Assembly: GCF_003606265.1 (NCBI RefSeq)
Contig: NZ_CP023671.1
Location: 434,001 to 498,000, forward strand
Length of the DNA: 64,000 bases
Origin: Clostridium septicum
GTDB lineage: Bacteria; Bacillota; Clostridia; Clostridiales; Clostridiaceae
Direction: 5' to 3'
Shown: positions 44,545 to 54,282 of the stretch, piece after piece
How the letters are laid out: each line of letters opens with the position of its first letter
Position numbering within the stretch: position 1 is the first letter of the stretch
Notes under the pieces: generated by a model
What the model was told of the DNA's origin: nothing
The model's input: only the letters and a program-made list of their open reading frames with translations
Database searches by the model: none
Made by a program: the position numbers and the translations under genes

Positions 44545-45918
44545 TTATGCTATTAAACTTTCAGCTTTCATTTCTTCAAAGAACTCTTCTGTTTCTTCTA
44601 TTACAACATTTCTAAGACCTATAAGCCCAATTAAATTAGGTAACGCCATTAAACCATTTACTATGTCTGCAATTATAAATATTAATTCTACTGGTAAAAA
44701 TGATCCAACTGCTACAAATCCTATAAAAACAATTTTATATGGTAATATAGCTTTTACTCCCATTAAATACTCAATACATCTTTCTCCATAATAATTCCAA
44801 CCAAGTATTGTAGTAAACGCAAAGAAAATAAGACCTATATTAACTATATATTTACCCACAAATGCTATTGGTAATCCTAACTCAAAAGCTGATGTTGTTA
44901 AAGCTGCCCCTTCTAAAGGACCGTTAAAAGCTCCTGTTATTACAATTACAAGTCCTGTCATTGTGCAAATTATTATTGTATCTATAAATGTTCCTGTCAT
45001 TGAAATAAGTCCTTGTCTAACTGGTGATTTTGTTTTTGCTGCTGCTGCTGCAATTGGAGCACTACCAAGACCTGCTTCATTTGAAAATACTCCTCTACCA
45101 ATTCCTCTTTGCATTGCAATTGAAATTGTAATACCAACAGCCCCACCTAATGCTGCTTGAGGATTAAATGCGCTTTTAATTATAATGCTAATAGCTTCTG
45201 GTATTTGAGTAAAATTAAATATTAAAACTAATAATACACTAACTATATATAAACCTGCCATAATAGGAACTACTTTTTCAGACACCTTTGATATTCTCTT
45301 TATTCCACCTAATGTTACTAAAGAAACTAATATTGTAACTACTATTGCCGTAACAACTAATGGTACTTTAAATGTTATTTGTGCTGCATCTGCAATTGAT
45401 TTTACTTGTCCAAATGTTCCTATACCAAGTAAAGCAACTCCAACTCCAAATACTGCAAACATTTTAGCTAGCCAATTTAAACCTAATCCATTTTTTATAT
45501 AATACATAGGTCCTCCGGCCATTTCTCCATTTTCATCTACTTCTCTATATTTTATAGCAAGAACTCCTTCTGCATATTTTGTTGCCATACCAAAGAATGC
45601 TGCTATCCACATCCAAAATAGTGCACCTGGTCCCCCAGCCTTTATTGCTGTTGCCACTCCTACTATGTTACCTGTACCAATTGTTGCTGATAATGCTGTG
45701 CAAAGTGCTCCAAAACTTGAAACATCTCCTTTTGCATTTTCATCATTCACTTCCTCATCTTTAGAAAATACATACTTTAATGCTAATGGTAATTTTAGTA
45801 TTTGAAGTAACTTTAACTTATACGTTAAATATATACCTGTACCAACTAAAAGTATTAATAGCGGTGGTCCCCACACTATATTGTCAATTGATTGTAAAAA
45901 TGATTGAATTTGATTCAT
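44545..45918 (-). CDS. Sodium:alanine/glycine symporter (AGCS family)
   Basis: The 457-aa transporter has about eleven membrane helices. AGCS signatures include SATIGTGNIVGVATAI (about 76-91), GGPGALFWMW, GGPMYYI and a late RGIGRGVFSNEAGLGSAP. It imports alanine or glycine with Na+. The tandem glycine riboswitch in its leader points to glycine as the regulatory and probable transport substrate. GGGGGAT lies about 9 nt before the ATG and can pair with a TCTCCTCC tract upstream. Confidence 0.94.
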   Translation of the reverse strand: MNQIQSFLQSIDNIVWGPPLLILLVGTGIYLTYKLKLLQILKLPLALKYVFSKDEEVNDENAKGDVSSFGALCTALSATIGTGNIVGVATAIKAGGPGALFWMWIAAFFGMATKYAEGVLAIKYREVDENGEMAGGPMYYIKNGLGLNWLAKMFAVFGVGVALLGIGTFGQVKSIADAAQITFKVPLVVTAIVVTILVSLVTLGGIKRISKVSEKVVPIMAGLYIVSVLLVLIFNFTQIPEAISIIIKSAFNPQAALGGAVGITISIAMQRGIGRGVFSNEAGLGSAPIAAAAAKTKSPVRQGLISMTGTFIDTIIICTMTGLVIVITGAFNGPLEGAALTTSAFELGLPIAFVGKYIVNIGLIFFAFTTILGWNYYGERCIEYLMGVKAILPYKIVFIGFVAVGSFLPVELIFIIADIVNGLMALPNLIGLIGLRNVVIEETEEFFEEMKAESLIA

Positions 45919-46000
45919 AAAAAAATCCCCCTTAAATTAAATTTACGGAGGAGAATAGAATAACATAAAATATTATAATAAATACTTATAGTTAATCATA

Positions 46001-46170
46001 TCCCCTGTCCTTTTACCTGAGAGTTTCAGTAAATTTTAAATTTACCTTGCTCCTTCGGTGCTCTTTTGGAGTCTCTCCAGAGGCTCGTCCAGTAACGGTC
46101 CTAATACCTGAAAGATTTGCTTCTTCGGTGGATTTTAAAAATCACTCTCCCGCTACCTTCATCCGAACAT
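46001..46170 (-). promoter_or_regulatory. Tandem glycine riboswitch
   Basis: On the minus strand two aptamers follow each other. The first runs from GGGAGAGTG through CACCGAAGAAGCAAATC and TTTCAGGTA to AGGACCGTTACTGG. The second runs from CTGGAGAGACTCC through GAGCACCGAAGGAGCAAGG and CTCAGGTAAAAGGAC. These are conserved blocks of the gcvT/glycine riboswitch. It controls the downstream AGCS symporter. No intrinsic terminator follows, so translational control through the SD tract (45926-45954) is likely. Confidence 0.95.
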
Positions 46171-46187
46171 TATTAAATTATAAAGTT

Positions 46188-46216
46188 ATTATATACACTA
46201 TTTTTTTTTAATGCAA
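46188..46216 (-). promoter_or_regulatory. Promoter of the riboswitch-symporter transcript
   Basis: Minus-strand TTGCAT (46211-46216), 17 bp, TATAAT (46188-46193), about 20 bp before the first aptamer. Confidence 0.75.
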
Positions 46217-46318
46217 CTATTTTTACATATTTTTTTGAATATAAGTATTATTTTATAAAAAACATATAAACTAAATATATTAAATCATTTACATTTAGTA
46301 ATTATTAAGGAGTATTTT

Positions 46319-46531
46319 ATGAAAATAAAAATGATTTGCAATTTAACAAATAAAGAAGAGTTTATAAATATACCTATAGATGAAAATAGACTTTTAAGTA
46401 TTCAAGGTAATTTAATGAATAGAAATACTGATGGATATATATTAGGAACTGATGTAAAGTACTATGATGAAAATAATAATGAAATAAACGATATATTTTC
46501 CCTAAATAAATACCTATTAAATAAAAATTAA
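46319..46531 (+). CDS. Hypothetical protein, 70 aa
   Basis: This small, acidic, soluble protein has no signal peptide, membrane helix or motif that I recognise. It is rich in Asn and Ile and predicted mixed alpha/beta. AAGGAG lies about 7 nt before the ATG, which supports translation. It is divergent from the glycine-riboswitch transcript and isolated from the HAD gene by about 155 bp. Confidence 0.55.
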   Translation: MKIKMICNLTNKEEFINIPIDENRLLSIQGNLMNRNTDGYILGTDVKYYDENNNEINDIFSLNKYLLNKN

Positions 46532-46687
46532 TTTGTAATATAAAACTTTAACTTCGGCAGTTTAAACTATATTATTTCCTACTATTACATCAAAATTTAT
46601 TAGTAAATTATTTATTTTATCTTTTACACATAAATTTATCCTTTTTGGTAAATTCTATTATTATATTAACAAAGAAAAGGTGATTAA

Positions 46688-47488
46688 ATGATAAAACTTA
46701 TTGCAACAGATTTAGATGGAACATTACTAGATGAAAATAGCAATGTTCCACATGAATTTAGTGATGTTTTAAAAGAAATTACAGATAGAAATATTAAATT
46801 CGTAGCAGCTTCTGGCAGACCTTACTATACACTTAAAGAGGATTTTGGTAAATTAGCAAACCACGTAACCTTTGTATCAGATAATGGAGCTATGATAGTT
46901 GAAAATGATGAAATGATTCACTGTAATATAATTGAGAAAACTCTTGTTAAAGAAGTTATTAATATATATAAAAAACTAAAAAATGCACATATAGTTCTTT
47001 GTGGAAAGGAATGTGCTTATATAGAAGATACAGACCCTAGATTTGTAGAGGAAGTGGATAACTTCTATTATAAAAAAGAAATAGTTGATAATATAGAAAA
47101 TGTAGATGATGATATAGTTAAAATAACTTTTTGTGATTTTAACGATGTAGAAAAATTATCTGAAAAGTATTTTGCTAAAGAATTAGAAAATAAACTTCAA
47201 GTAGTTGTTTCAGGTAAAATATGGCTTGATATAATGGATAATAAAACAAATAAAGGTGTTGGCCTAAAAAAAATTCAAGATAAATATGCAATTACTTCTG
47301 GTGAAACTATGGTATTTGGCGATTATTATAATGATATTCCTATGTTTGAAAAAGCATTCTTTACTTATGCCATGGATAATTCTCCAGAAGAAGTTAAATT
47401 AAAGGCAAAATATACTATAGAAAGTAACTCTGACTATGGAGTAATTAAAGTACTTAAAGATAAGTATTTAAAAAATAAAGGGGCTTAA
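46688..47488 (+). CDS. Cof-type HAD-superfamily phosphatase
   Basis: The 266-aa HAD hydrolase has motif I DLDGTLLDE (D8, D10), motif II AASGRP, a C2 cap of the Cof type in the middle, and motif III/IV KG...FGDYYNDIPMF (about 214-222). These enzymes dephosphorylate sugar phosphates, nucleotides or flavin precursors; the substrate is unknown. AAAGGTG precedes the ATG. Its stop lies inside a terminator shared with the convergent dehydrogenase. Confidence 0.9.
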   Translation: MIKLIATDLDGTLLDENSNVPHEFSDVLKEITDRNIKFVAASGRPYYTLKEDFGKLANHVTFVSDNGAMIVENDEMIHCNIIEKTLVKEVINIYKKLKNAHIVLCGKECAYIEDTDPRFVEEVDNFYYKKEIVDNIENVDDDIVKITFCDFNDVEKLSEKYFAKELENKLQVVVSGKIWLDIMDNKTNKGVGLKKIQDKYAITSGETMVFGDYYNDIPMFEKAFFTYAMDNSPEEVKLKAKYTIESNSDYGVIKVLKDKYLKNKGA

Positions 47489-47503
47489 TTGCCCTTTTAT
47501 TTT
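47472..47503. terminator. Bidirectional terminator
   Basis: AATAAAGGGGC and GCCCTTTTATT pair (one G.T) over TTAATT. The hairpin overlaps the HAD stop codon and ends beside the stop of the convergent gene. Confidence 0.8.
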
Positions 47504-47504
47504 T

Positions 47505-48464
47505 CTATAATTCTACTCTTCCTCTTATTTCTCCATTATAAAAAGCCCTAATATTTTCTATTATTTCTTTAAATAATCTTTCCCTTGCTTCAACACTTGC
47601 CCACGCAATATGTGGAGTTAATATTAGATTTTCCTTATTTTTAACATTTACTAAAGGATTATCTTCTTTAATAGGCTCTATTTCAAAAACATCTAAAGCC
47701 GCTCCTGCTATTATCTTTTCATCTATAGCTTTCGCTAAATCCTCTTCAACAACTATAGGACCTCTTCCCATATTAATTAATAATGCACTCTTTTTCATTT
47801 GCTTAATGGAATTATAATTCATAAGTCTATTAGTACTTTTATTTAAAGGTGCATGAATTGATATTATATCTGATTCTTTTAAAAGTTCTTCAAAGCTTAC
47901 CCTTTTATACTCTGAATTATAGTTTTTTCCTGAAGTTGAGTAATATATTACCTTTACTCCAAAAGCCTCTGCTATTTTAGCAACTCTTTTTCCTATGGAG
48001 CCTAGTCCTATTATTCCCCAGGTCTTTCCTTCTAGTTCATAAAAAGGCTTCGTTAAATCTGTAAATAGACCTGATTTTGAATAATTACCTGATTTAACAA
48101 ACCCATCATAATATGAAATTTTATCATATAAAGAAAGGACTGTTGCAAAAGTGTGCTGAGCAACTGTATTAGTTGAATATCCTGCTACATTTGTAACAGC
48201 TATTTTGTTTTCTTTTGCATAAACCACATCTATATTATTAAACCCTGTTGCGGTTTCACAAATTAACTCTAAATTCTTAGCATATTTTAAATTACTTTCA
48301 TTTAATACAACTTTATTCGTAAGAATAATATTAGCATCTTTAATTCTTTCTATTACTTCATCTTTATTTGTAGTATCAAAATACTTAACTTCTCCAAATT
48401 CCTTAAGCTTTTCGTAATCAACGTTTCCCAAAGTTTTTCCATCTAAAACAACTATTTTTTTCAT
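47505..48464 (-). CDS. D-2-hydroxyacid dehydrogenase
   Basis: The 319-aa NAD-dependent enzyme has the Rossmann motif GIIGLGSIGKRVA (about 150-162). HAPLNKSTNRLM and INMGRGPIVVEEDL (substrate Arg block) follow, and the catalytic H is in TPHIAW (about 288-293). It probably reduces a 2-ketoacid or hydroxypyruvate; D-lactate dehydrogenase or glycerate dehydrogenase activity cannot be separated by eye. Monocistronic. Confidence 0.9.
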   Translation of the reverse strand: MKKIVVLDGKTLGNVDYEKLKEFGEVKYFDTTNKDEVIERIKDANIILTNKVVLNESNLKYAKNLELICETATGFNNIDVVYAKENKIAVTNVAGYSTNTVAQHTFATVLSLYDKISYYDGFVKSGNYSKSGLFTDLTKPFYELEGKTWGIIGLGSIGKRVAKIAEAFGVKVIYYSTSGKNYNSEYKRVSFEELLKESDIISIHAPLNKSTNRLMNYNSIKQMKKSALLINMGRGPIVVEEDLAKAIDEKIIAGAALDVFEIEPIKEDNPLVNVKNKENLILTPHIAWASVEARERLFKEIIENIRAFYNGEIRGRVEL

Positions 48465-48579
48465 TGTACCCTCCTATATAGATAGCTTTATTTTTAATTT
48501 AATCTATAACTAATTAATATTAAATTTAACTTACTATTTTCATTATAATATTTACCATACTTATAATCTATAAAAAATT

Positions 48580-48611
48580 AAAAAAGCCTATTTAAATTAA
48601 ATAGGCTTTCT
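48580..48611 (-). terminator. Terminator after the YhgE/Pip gene
   Basis: AAAAGCCTATTTAA and TTAAATAGGCTTT form a long stem 17 bp past the stop. Confidence 0.82.
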
Positions 48612-48627
48612 AATTATTATCTATATT

Positions 48628-50781
48628 TTAGTGACCAATAAGTCCACTTTCTTTTAATTTTTCAACAAAATTTTTGCTTATCTTATTTATAGGTCCCTTT
48701 AAAAATAATCCTACAATTATTGCTAAAACAAAATAGAATAATAAAATAGACATATCTTTAATTAATATCTCAGGTACAACTCCACCTACCGCTTCTCTCA
48801 TTCCTGATATAGCATAAGTAAATGGTAATAATGGATAAACCTTTTGGAAAAATGGTGTTGTTACTTCTATTGGGAAGGTTCCTCCTGATCCTGCAACTTG
48901 TATTACTAGTAATATTACTGATATAGCTTTACCTACATTTCCGAATATAGAAACTAAAGTATATACAATCATTATAAATACAACACTAATAAATACACTA
49001 ATTCCTACAAAAAGTAACGGTTCTGATACATAACACTTAAGCAAGAACATATCTCCAATACTTACAATTAAAGATTGGCATATTCCTATAAATGCAAAGG
49101 TTAAATATTTTCCAAAATATTTCTCATGTGGCTTTAAATGAACTCCTTCTTCAAAATCATGAGCATCTGTTGTTAATAATGATACTAATATTAAAGCACC
49201 TACCCATAAAGAAAGTGTTGAATAAAATGGTGACATTGCTGATCCATAATTAGGTATAGGGAATAATATATTCTCGTCTATTTTTACTGGACTAGCTAAG
49301 AAACTACTAGTTGATTTCCAATCATTTTTAAGCATATCTAATAGTTCCACTACCTTCTCATCATCATTTAATCCTGATAGTCTATCTGCTATACTAGCTA
49401 TTTTTGACTTTATGTTAGGCATATCATTTTTTAACTTTTCAAGTTCATTTTTTCCAAGATCTACACCTGAATCTAACTTATTTAATAAATCTTTAAATTG
49501 AGGCATTGATTCTTTAGCTTCACCTACTAATACTAAAGTATTATCTACTATTGAATTCATTTGATCTATAGCTTTATTTAATTGTGGAAGGTATTCTGAA
49601 TCATATTTATCTATAATATTACTAATTATAGATTTATTATCAGATATAAGATCCTTTAAATCTTGAAGTTTAGTCTTGTCAATTGAGTCTGAATTAGAAA
49701 CTGATTCCTTAACTGAATTTATCGCACCTATTAAGTCATCTAATTTAGAGCTTACACTCTTTAACTCTTCAACTAATCCCTTAACTTGAGGATTAAATTT
49801 ACCTAAGGGCTCTAGTTTTTTAATCATTTCATTAGTCCTTACTTTAATTTCAGATACTTTAACTGTAATGTTATCTAAAACCTTAATTATGCTATCTTTA
49901 TCTACATTTACATTTAAAATACTATCAACAAGACCTTCTAATGAAGTTAATGTATTATTAGCTACCTGTAAATCTTGCTTTAAGATAGGAGCTATTTCAT
50001 TTATACCATCTCTTGTTTTTTGTAAAGCATTTATACCATTTTCTAAAAGATTTGTACTGGTATCTAAAGTATCTTCCATCATAGGTAAATTATTCTTTAT
50101 TTTTTTTACAAGTTCTTCTGCTGTTATAGTACCATCATAAGCCTGATTAATTATATTCTCTATTTGTGGCATCTGCTTATTTAACTCAATAATACTATCT
50201 GTAAATTTTATAATTTTAGGTTTTATCTCTTCTATTTCTATTCCAGTCTCATTTAAAACCTTAAATATAATTCCATTTACAGTTTCCACTATAGTGCTAT
50301 CTACTTGAGTTTTTATAGTGTTTACACCCTTATCTGTAATTTTAGGTGCTATAGCATTACTCTTTTGATTAACTTTATAAATAAGCTCAGGTCTTTCAAT
50401 ATTTTTAGATACTATTGAAAGAGTTTTCTTTGTAAAATCTTCTGGAATTATTATTGTAGCATAGTATTTACCTTTTCTTACAGAATCAATTCCTTCCTCT
50501 TCATTTACAAACTGCCATCCTAGGTTGTCATTATCTTTTAATTTATGTACTAACTCTTCTCCAACATTTATGGTCTTTTCACCAAAACTATCCCCTAAGT
50601 CTTGATTTACTATACCAACTTTTATACCTTTCGTATTACCATAAGGATCCCATCCAGCCTTAATATTAAACCAAGCATACAATGCTGGTAATATCATAAG
50701 TCCTGCTATTATTATTAAGGCAACCCAATTTGTAGCTATACTTTTTAAATCCCTCTTGAATATCTTAAATATATTCTTCAT
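48628..50781 (-). CDS. YhgE/Pip-type multi-spanning envelope protein
   Basis: The 717-aa protein has an N-terminal membrane helix (about 18-38) with the conserved YAWFNIKAGWDPYGNTKGI just after it. A long extracellular, coiled-coil-rich stretch follows (about 150-470). The C-terminal membrane domain has five or six helices of ABC-2 type (about 520-710). This is the YhgE/Pip architecture, related to phage-infection protein Pip and to ESX-type secretion accessory proteins (EsaA). It could be a phage receptor or an export component. The ATG at 50781 follows GGAGG by about 8 nt; an ATG at 50805 lacks such a site. Confidence 0.88.
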   Translation of the reverse strand: MKNIFKIFKRDLKSIATNWVALIIIAGLMILPALYAWFNIKAGWDPYGNTKGIKVGIVNQDLGDSFGEKTINVGEELVHKLKDNDNLGWQFVNEEEGIDSVRKGKYYATIIIPEDFTKKTLSIVSKNIERPELIYKVNQKSNAIAPKITDKGVNTIKTQVDSTIVETVNGIIFKVLNETGIEIEEIKPKIIKFTDSIIELNKQMPQIENIINQAYDGTITAEELVKKIKNNLPMMEDTLDTSTNLLENGINALQKTRDGINEIAPILKQDLQVANNTLTSLEGLVDSILNVNVDKDSIIKVLDNITVKVSEIKVRTNEMIKKLEPLGKFNPQVKGLVEELKSVSSKLDDLIGAINSVKESVSNSDSIDKTKLQDLKDLISDNKSIISNIIDKYDSEYLPQLNKAIDQMNSIVDNTLVLVGEAKESMPQFKDLLNKLDSGVDLGKNELEKLKNDMPNIKSKIASIADRLSGLNDDEKVVELLDMLKNDWKSTSSFLASPVKIDENILFPIPNYGSAMSPFYSTLSLWVGALILVSLLTTDAHDFEEGVHLKPHEKYFGKYLTFAFIGICQSLIVSIGDMFLLKCYVSEPLLFVGISVFISVVFIMIVYTLVSIFGNVGKAISVILLVIQVAGSGGTFPIEVTTPFFQKVYPLLPFTYAISGMREAVGGVVPEILIKDMSILLFYFVLAIIVGLFLKGPINKISKNFVEKLKESGLIGH

Positions 50782-51046
50782 AAATTGCGCCTCCATTTCT
50801 TTCAATAAACCACATTATTATATTGTCCCTAGATTTAAAATAATATTTAGCACATAACAGCAAAACTAAAGTAGAGGTTAAAATTACATCTACTTTTAAT
50901 TTTATATTAAATATTGTTATATTTTATTCTCATACTCTACATTTTTCAATAGCTTTACTATTTTTTTATAACTAAAACATATGATAACGATGTCATTCTT
51001 ATTTTTATCAATTTATACAGCTATAATGAATCAATTTTCAAATAAC

Positions 51047-52168
51047 CTATTTCCAGTTCCTTCTAAAAGATAGCAAAGAATTTAAATTATCATAAGAATA
51101 TACCATTTCACTTTTCTCATCTCCAAATGCTCCATATATCTTACTATCTTTGTTATTTACTTGAAATATTTTCATTTTATTAAATGCTAATTCATAGAGT
51201 TCTCTATCACCTATAACTTTTGCAATTTCAACTATATTAGAATATATAGATGTTGACTCAATCTTACTTTCTTCTCCTGTTTCTATATTATATAACGAAG
51301 ATATATATCCTTTTTCTTTAAGTTGATTTTTAATCCATTCTATACTTTTGGATACATCCTCTCCTGCTTCACTCTTATTTAATATTACTAACATAGAAAG
51401 TAATGAATCTACTTCTTCATTATCATATAATTTATCATTTGTATTATATTTTTTTCTATATAAAGGAAGATCCTCTGATATTAATCCACCATTTATTATT
51501 TTTAAAGAATTATCATAAATTTTCCTCCATTTATTATCTATTTGGGATAATAGCTTAATAGCAGGTAAATCTAAATAACATAAAGTACTTTCTTTGCTCT
51601 TACCAAATTCATCTTTAAAATCTATTAAGTTTTCATTATGAACTAAGTTTTCATATATTCCCTGGGAAATATTTACTCCATAATATCTGTATTTAAAATT
51701 ATTAAATTCTTTAGATGCTAAGATTAAAGCTTTTGCTATTCTTAAATCATCAATTGTTGCTGAAACTTTTGATGGTTCTCCATTTTCTATTCTCCAACTT
51801 ATTAAGTTATTATCTAAAATCATTTTATTCTTTATGTAGTTAAATATTCTTTCAAAATTCTCTTCATCACCACTATATAGATAATACATAAGTAATATTC
51901 CTTGAGATTCTGATAAAATACTGTGCCCTTTTGTTATATCCCCTTCATTTTCCTTATCTTTTAAATTTGTATAAACTCCTCCCTCACTATCCATTAAATT
52001 ATTTTGTAAAAACTTTAAAAGTATTTCTTCTTCATTTGTATATACTTCTTTAGATAAAACAGGCTCCACTTTTATTGGTTTTAAGTATTCCATTGAAAAA
52101 TTTATACCCACACCTAATATAATAAAAATAATTAATGCTAAAACTATTAATATCTTTCTTTTTTTCAT
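51047..52168 (-). CDS. Membrane-anchored glycoside hydrolase family 8-like protein
   Basis: The 373-aa protein has an uncleaved or signal-type N-terminal helix (about 5-25). An alpha/alpha-toroid-like domain follows: SESQGILLMYYLYSGDEENFERIFNYIK (about 85-112) and ATIDDLRIAKALILA (about 135-150) resemble the conserved GH8 blocks. GH8 enzymes cut beta-1,4-glucans, chitosan or xylan. The match is partial, with Glu in SESQG as a candidate acid and Asp in IDDLR as a second residue. It might act on an exopolysaccharide outside the cell. Confidence 0.72.
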   Translation of the reverse strand: MKKRKILIVLALIIFIILGVGINFSMEYLKPIKVEPVLSKEVYTNEEEILLKFLQNNLMDSEGGVYTNLKDKENEGDITKGHSILSESQGILLMYYLYSGDEENFERIFNYIKNKMILDNNLISWRIENGEPSKVSATIDDLRIAKALILASKEFNNFKYRYYGVNISQGIYENLVHNENLIDFKDEFGKSKESTLCYLDLPAIKLLSQIDNKWRKIYDNSLKIINGGLISEDLPLYRKKYNTNDKLYDNEEVDSLLSMLVILNKSEAGEDVSKSIEWIKNQLKEKGYISSLYNIETGEESKIESTSIYSNIVEIAKVIGDRELYELAFNKMKIFQVNNKDSKIYGAFGDEKSEMVYSYDNLNSLLSFRRNWK

Positions 52169-52261
52169 ATTTAACTCCTATTTTTTATTTAATTATATTT
52201 ATTATAATTGATTTATTTTATTTTAAAAAGTATCTATATATCACATAAATTGTTATTATAT

Positions 52262-53026
52262 CTATTTAAGGGACTTTAAGGTTTTATAGATATCCTCTAA
52301 TTCACTATCTGAAAGTTTGTCTAGGTTGTCCAGCTTATATTTAATATTTTCAATAGTTTGTTGCTTAAAATCCATATTTCTTTTCTTTCTACCTCCATTT
52401 ATTATATATGCTGCTATAGTACTAGTTGTTATGCCTATAAAACCTATTCCAAATATCATTAAAAGAACCGCCACAACTCTTCCCATTGATGTTGTAAGTA
52501 AAACATCTCCATACCCCACTGTAGTAAATGTAACAAAGCTCCACCATAATGCATCTTCAAAACTCATTCCTTCTAACAAAGATATTATTACGGCTCCTAA
52601 GACTATTACTATAGTCGTTAATATGAGCATATAATTAAATCTATTTAGCTTTTTACTTTTCTTTATACTCTTTTTAAATTTTAAAATTAAAATTACAAGT
52701 CGTATAAATTCAGCAAATTTTATAATAATTGCATTATTCAAAATAAGTGTTATGTTTAAAGCTTTAAAAAATCTTAAATATGTTTTTACTGTTATTATAA
52801 CCATAATATCTATTATATGGGTTTTTATATAATTAATTTTTCTTTTAGCTAATATTAACCCTAAAACATAGTCTAATATAAAGATAATCCATACTATAGA
52901 ATCTATATAATAAAACGATATTAATACCTCATAAGGTAAATCTATAGTTATTTGAAACATAAGCATTATAGATGCCATTAAAGATATTAATCCAATAAAA
53001 TCATTGTAAATTTCTTTCTTAGTCAA
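52262..53026 (-). CDS. Voltage-gated-like potassium channel
   Basis: The 254-aa protein has about five to six membrane helices. The pore loop and selectivity filter TFTTVGYGD (about 166-174) are followed by a final helix with the hinge FGIGFIGITTS. A short hydrophilic C-terminal helix forms a likely assembly coiled coil. The S4-like stretch has few Arg residues, so voltage sensing is uncertain. It conducts K+ across the cytoplasmic membrane. It lies 93 bp upstream of the GH8-like gene in the same direction. Confidence 0.9.
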   Translation of the reverse strand: MTKKEIYNDFIGLISLMASIMLMFQITIDLPYEVLISFYYIDSIVWIIFILDYVLGLILAKRKINYIKTHIIDIMVIITVKTYLRFFKALNITLILNNAIIIKFAEFIRLVILILKFKKSIKKSKKLNRFNYMLILTTIVIVLGAVIISLLEGMSFEDALWWSFVTFTTVGYGDVLLTTSMGRVVAVLLMIFGIGFIGITTSTIAAYIINGGRKKRNMDFKQQTIENIKYKLDNLDKLSDSELEDIYKTLKSLK

Positions 53027-53184
53027 TAAATTCCCCTCACAATTAATACTCTCCTTATATTTTATAGTTTTAATTTAATAAAAATGATTTTATATAAAAT
53101 TTTTATTAGAAGCATACTTTAAAAACTCTTTATTTCCTCTCTAATTTAAGTTATTTACTTGCAAAAAATATGGTTTATAAATTT

Positions 53185-53220
53185 AAAAAGGTAATTAGAA
53201 GTACTTCTAATTACCTTTTT
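53185..53220. terminator. Terminator of the gal operon, perfect 36-bp palindrome
   Basis: AAAAAGGTAATTAGAAGT joined directly to its complement. The two 18-bp arms match without a mismatch, and T runs end both strands. Confidence 0.85.
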
Positions 53221-53224
53221 AAAT

Positions 53225-54274
53225 TTATTTTTCCATAATATCAAATTTATATATTGTTTCTTTACTATATTCCTCATCTTTTTTTAATATAGAATGATTT
53301 GCAAAACAACTATTTTTTCCAATTGGAGGGCTTTGTGTTTCTATAGCTATTGCACCTCTTCTTTTTGGGAGATATCCTCCTTCTACAATTTTATCATCTG
53401 GAAAATTCAAAGAATAAAGTACAACTGATTTATGGTTTGTGTAAACATCCATCACTCTTCCCGAAGGTTTATGATAAAGTCTAAGCTTTACTTGTTTTCC
53501 TCCGTTAAGTATCCAAGGATGATCATAACCCTGTCCTATCCTAAGTTGTAAATCGTCCTCTTCTATATCTCTTCCTATAAGCTTTGGTATTGTAAAATCA
53601 AATGCACTTCCATTTATATTTATAATGTTTCCTGTTGGGGCCTGTGTTTCATCTAACTCTACTAAAAAATCACTATCTATATATAAATGATGATCTAAAA
53701 TTGTTTCATTTTTATTCCCGCTTAAATTAAAATAACTATGATTTGTAAGATTTAATAAAGTGTCTTCATCACTTACTCCCTTATAGCTTATTTTGAATGT
53801 ATTGTCTTCTGTAACAGTATATCTAACAGCTATATTTAAATTTCCTGGATATCCTTCTTCATTATTAGGACTAAAATATTTTAACTCTACAAAAGCTTTA
53901 TCTTCTAATATCTTCACCTTAGCTTTCATTAATTTTTTATCAAATCCTATGTTTCCACCATGGCCTTGATTAAATCCATAATTTTTATTTAACTTTAGAA
54001 TTTTATTATTTAGCTTAACTTCTCCTGCAAAAATTCTTCCTGCTGTTCTTCCAATTAAAGCTCCATAATAAGATGGATTTTCTTCATATATATTCATGTC
54101 TTTATACTTCATGACTACATTTTCTAGATTTCCATTTTTATCAGGTGCTATTACGTCAGTTATTATTCCGCCGTAGTTTAACACATTAATCCCAAACCCC
54201 TTTGAATTTCTAATTTCGTAGCTTATGACTTCTTCTGATGAAAATTTACCTACAATATTACTTGTTATTTTCAT
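53225..54274 (-). CDS. galM: Galactose mutarotase (aldose 1-epimerase)
   Basis: The 349-aa enzyme has the catalytic His in NLTNHSYFNLSG (about 178-189), the second His region in GYDHPWIL, and the catalytic Glu in AIETQSPPIG (about 310). It interconverts alpha and beta anomers of galactose for GalK. It is the last gene of galK-galT-galM, 8 bp after galT. Length is normal. Confidence 0.93.
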   Translation of the reverse strand: MKITSNIVGKFSSEEVISYEIRNSKGFGINVLNYGGIITDVIAPDKNGNLENVVMKYKDMNIYEENPSYYGALIGRTAGRIFAGEVKLNNKILKLNKNYGFNQGHGGNIGFDKKLMKAKVKILEDKAFVELKYFSPNNEEGYPGNLNIAVRYTVTEDNTFKISYKGVSDEDTLLNLTNHSYFNLSGNKNETILDHHLYIDSDFLVELDETQAPTGNIININGSAFDFTIPKLIGRDIEEDDLQLRIGQGYDHPWILNGGKQVKLRLYHKPSGRVMDVYTNHKSVVLYSLNFPDDKIVEGGYLPKRRGAIAIETQSPPIGKNSCFANHSILKKDEEYSKETIYKFDIMEK

Positions 54275-54282
54275 TTAATCAC

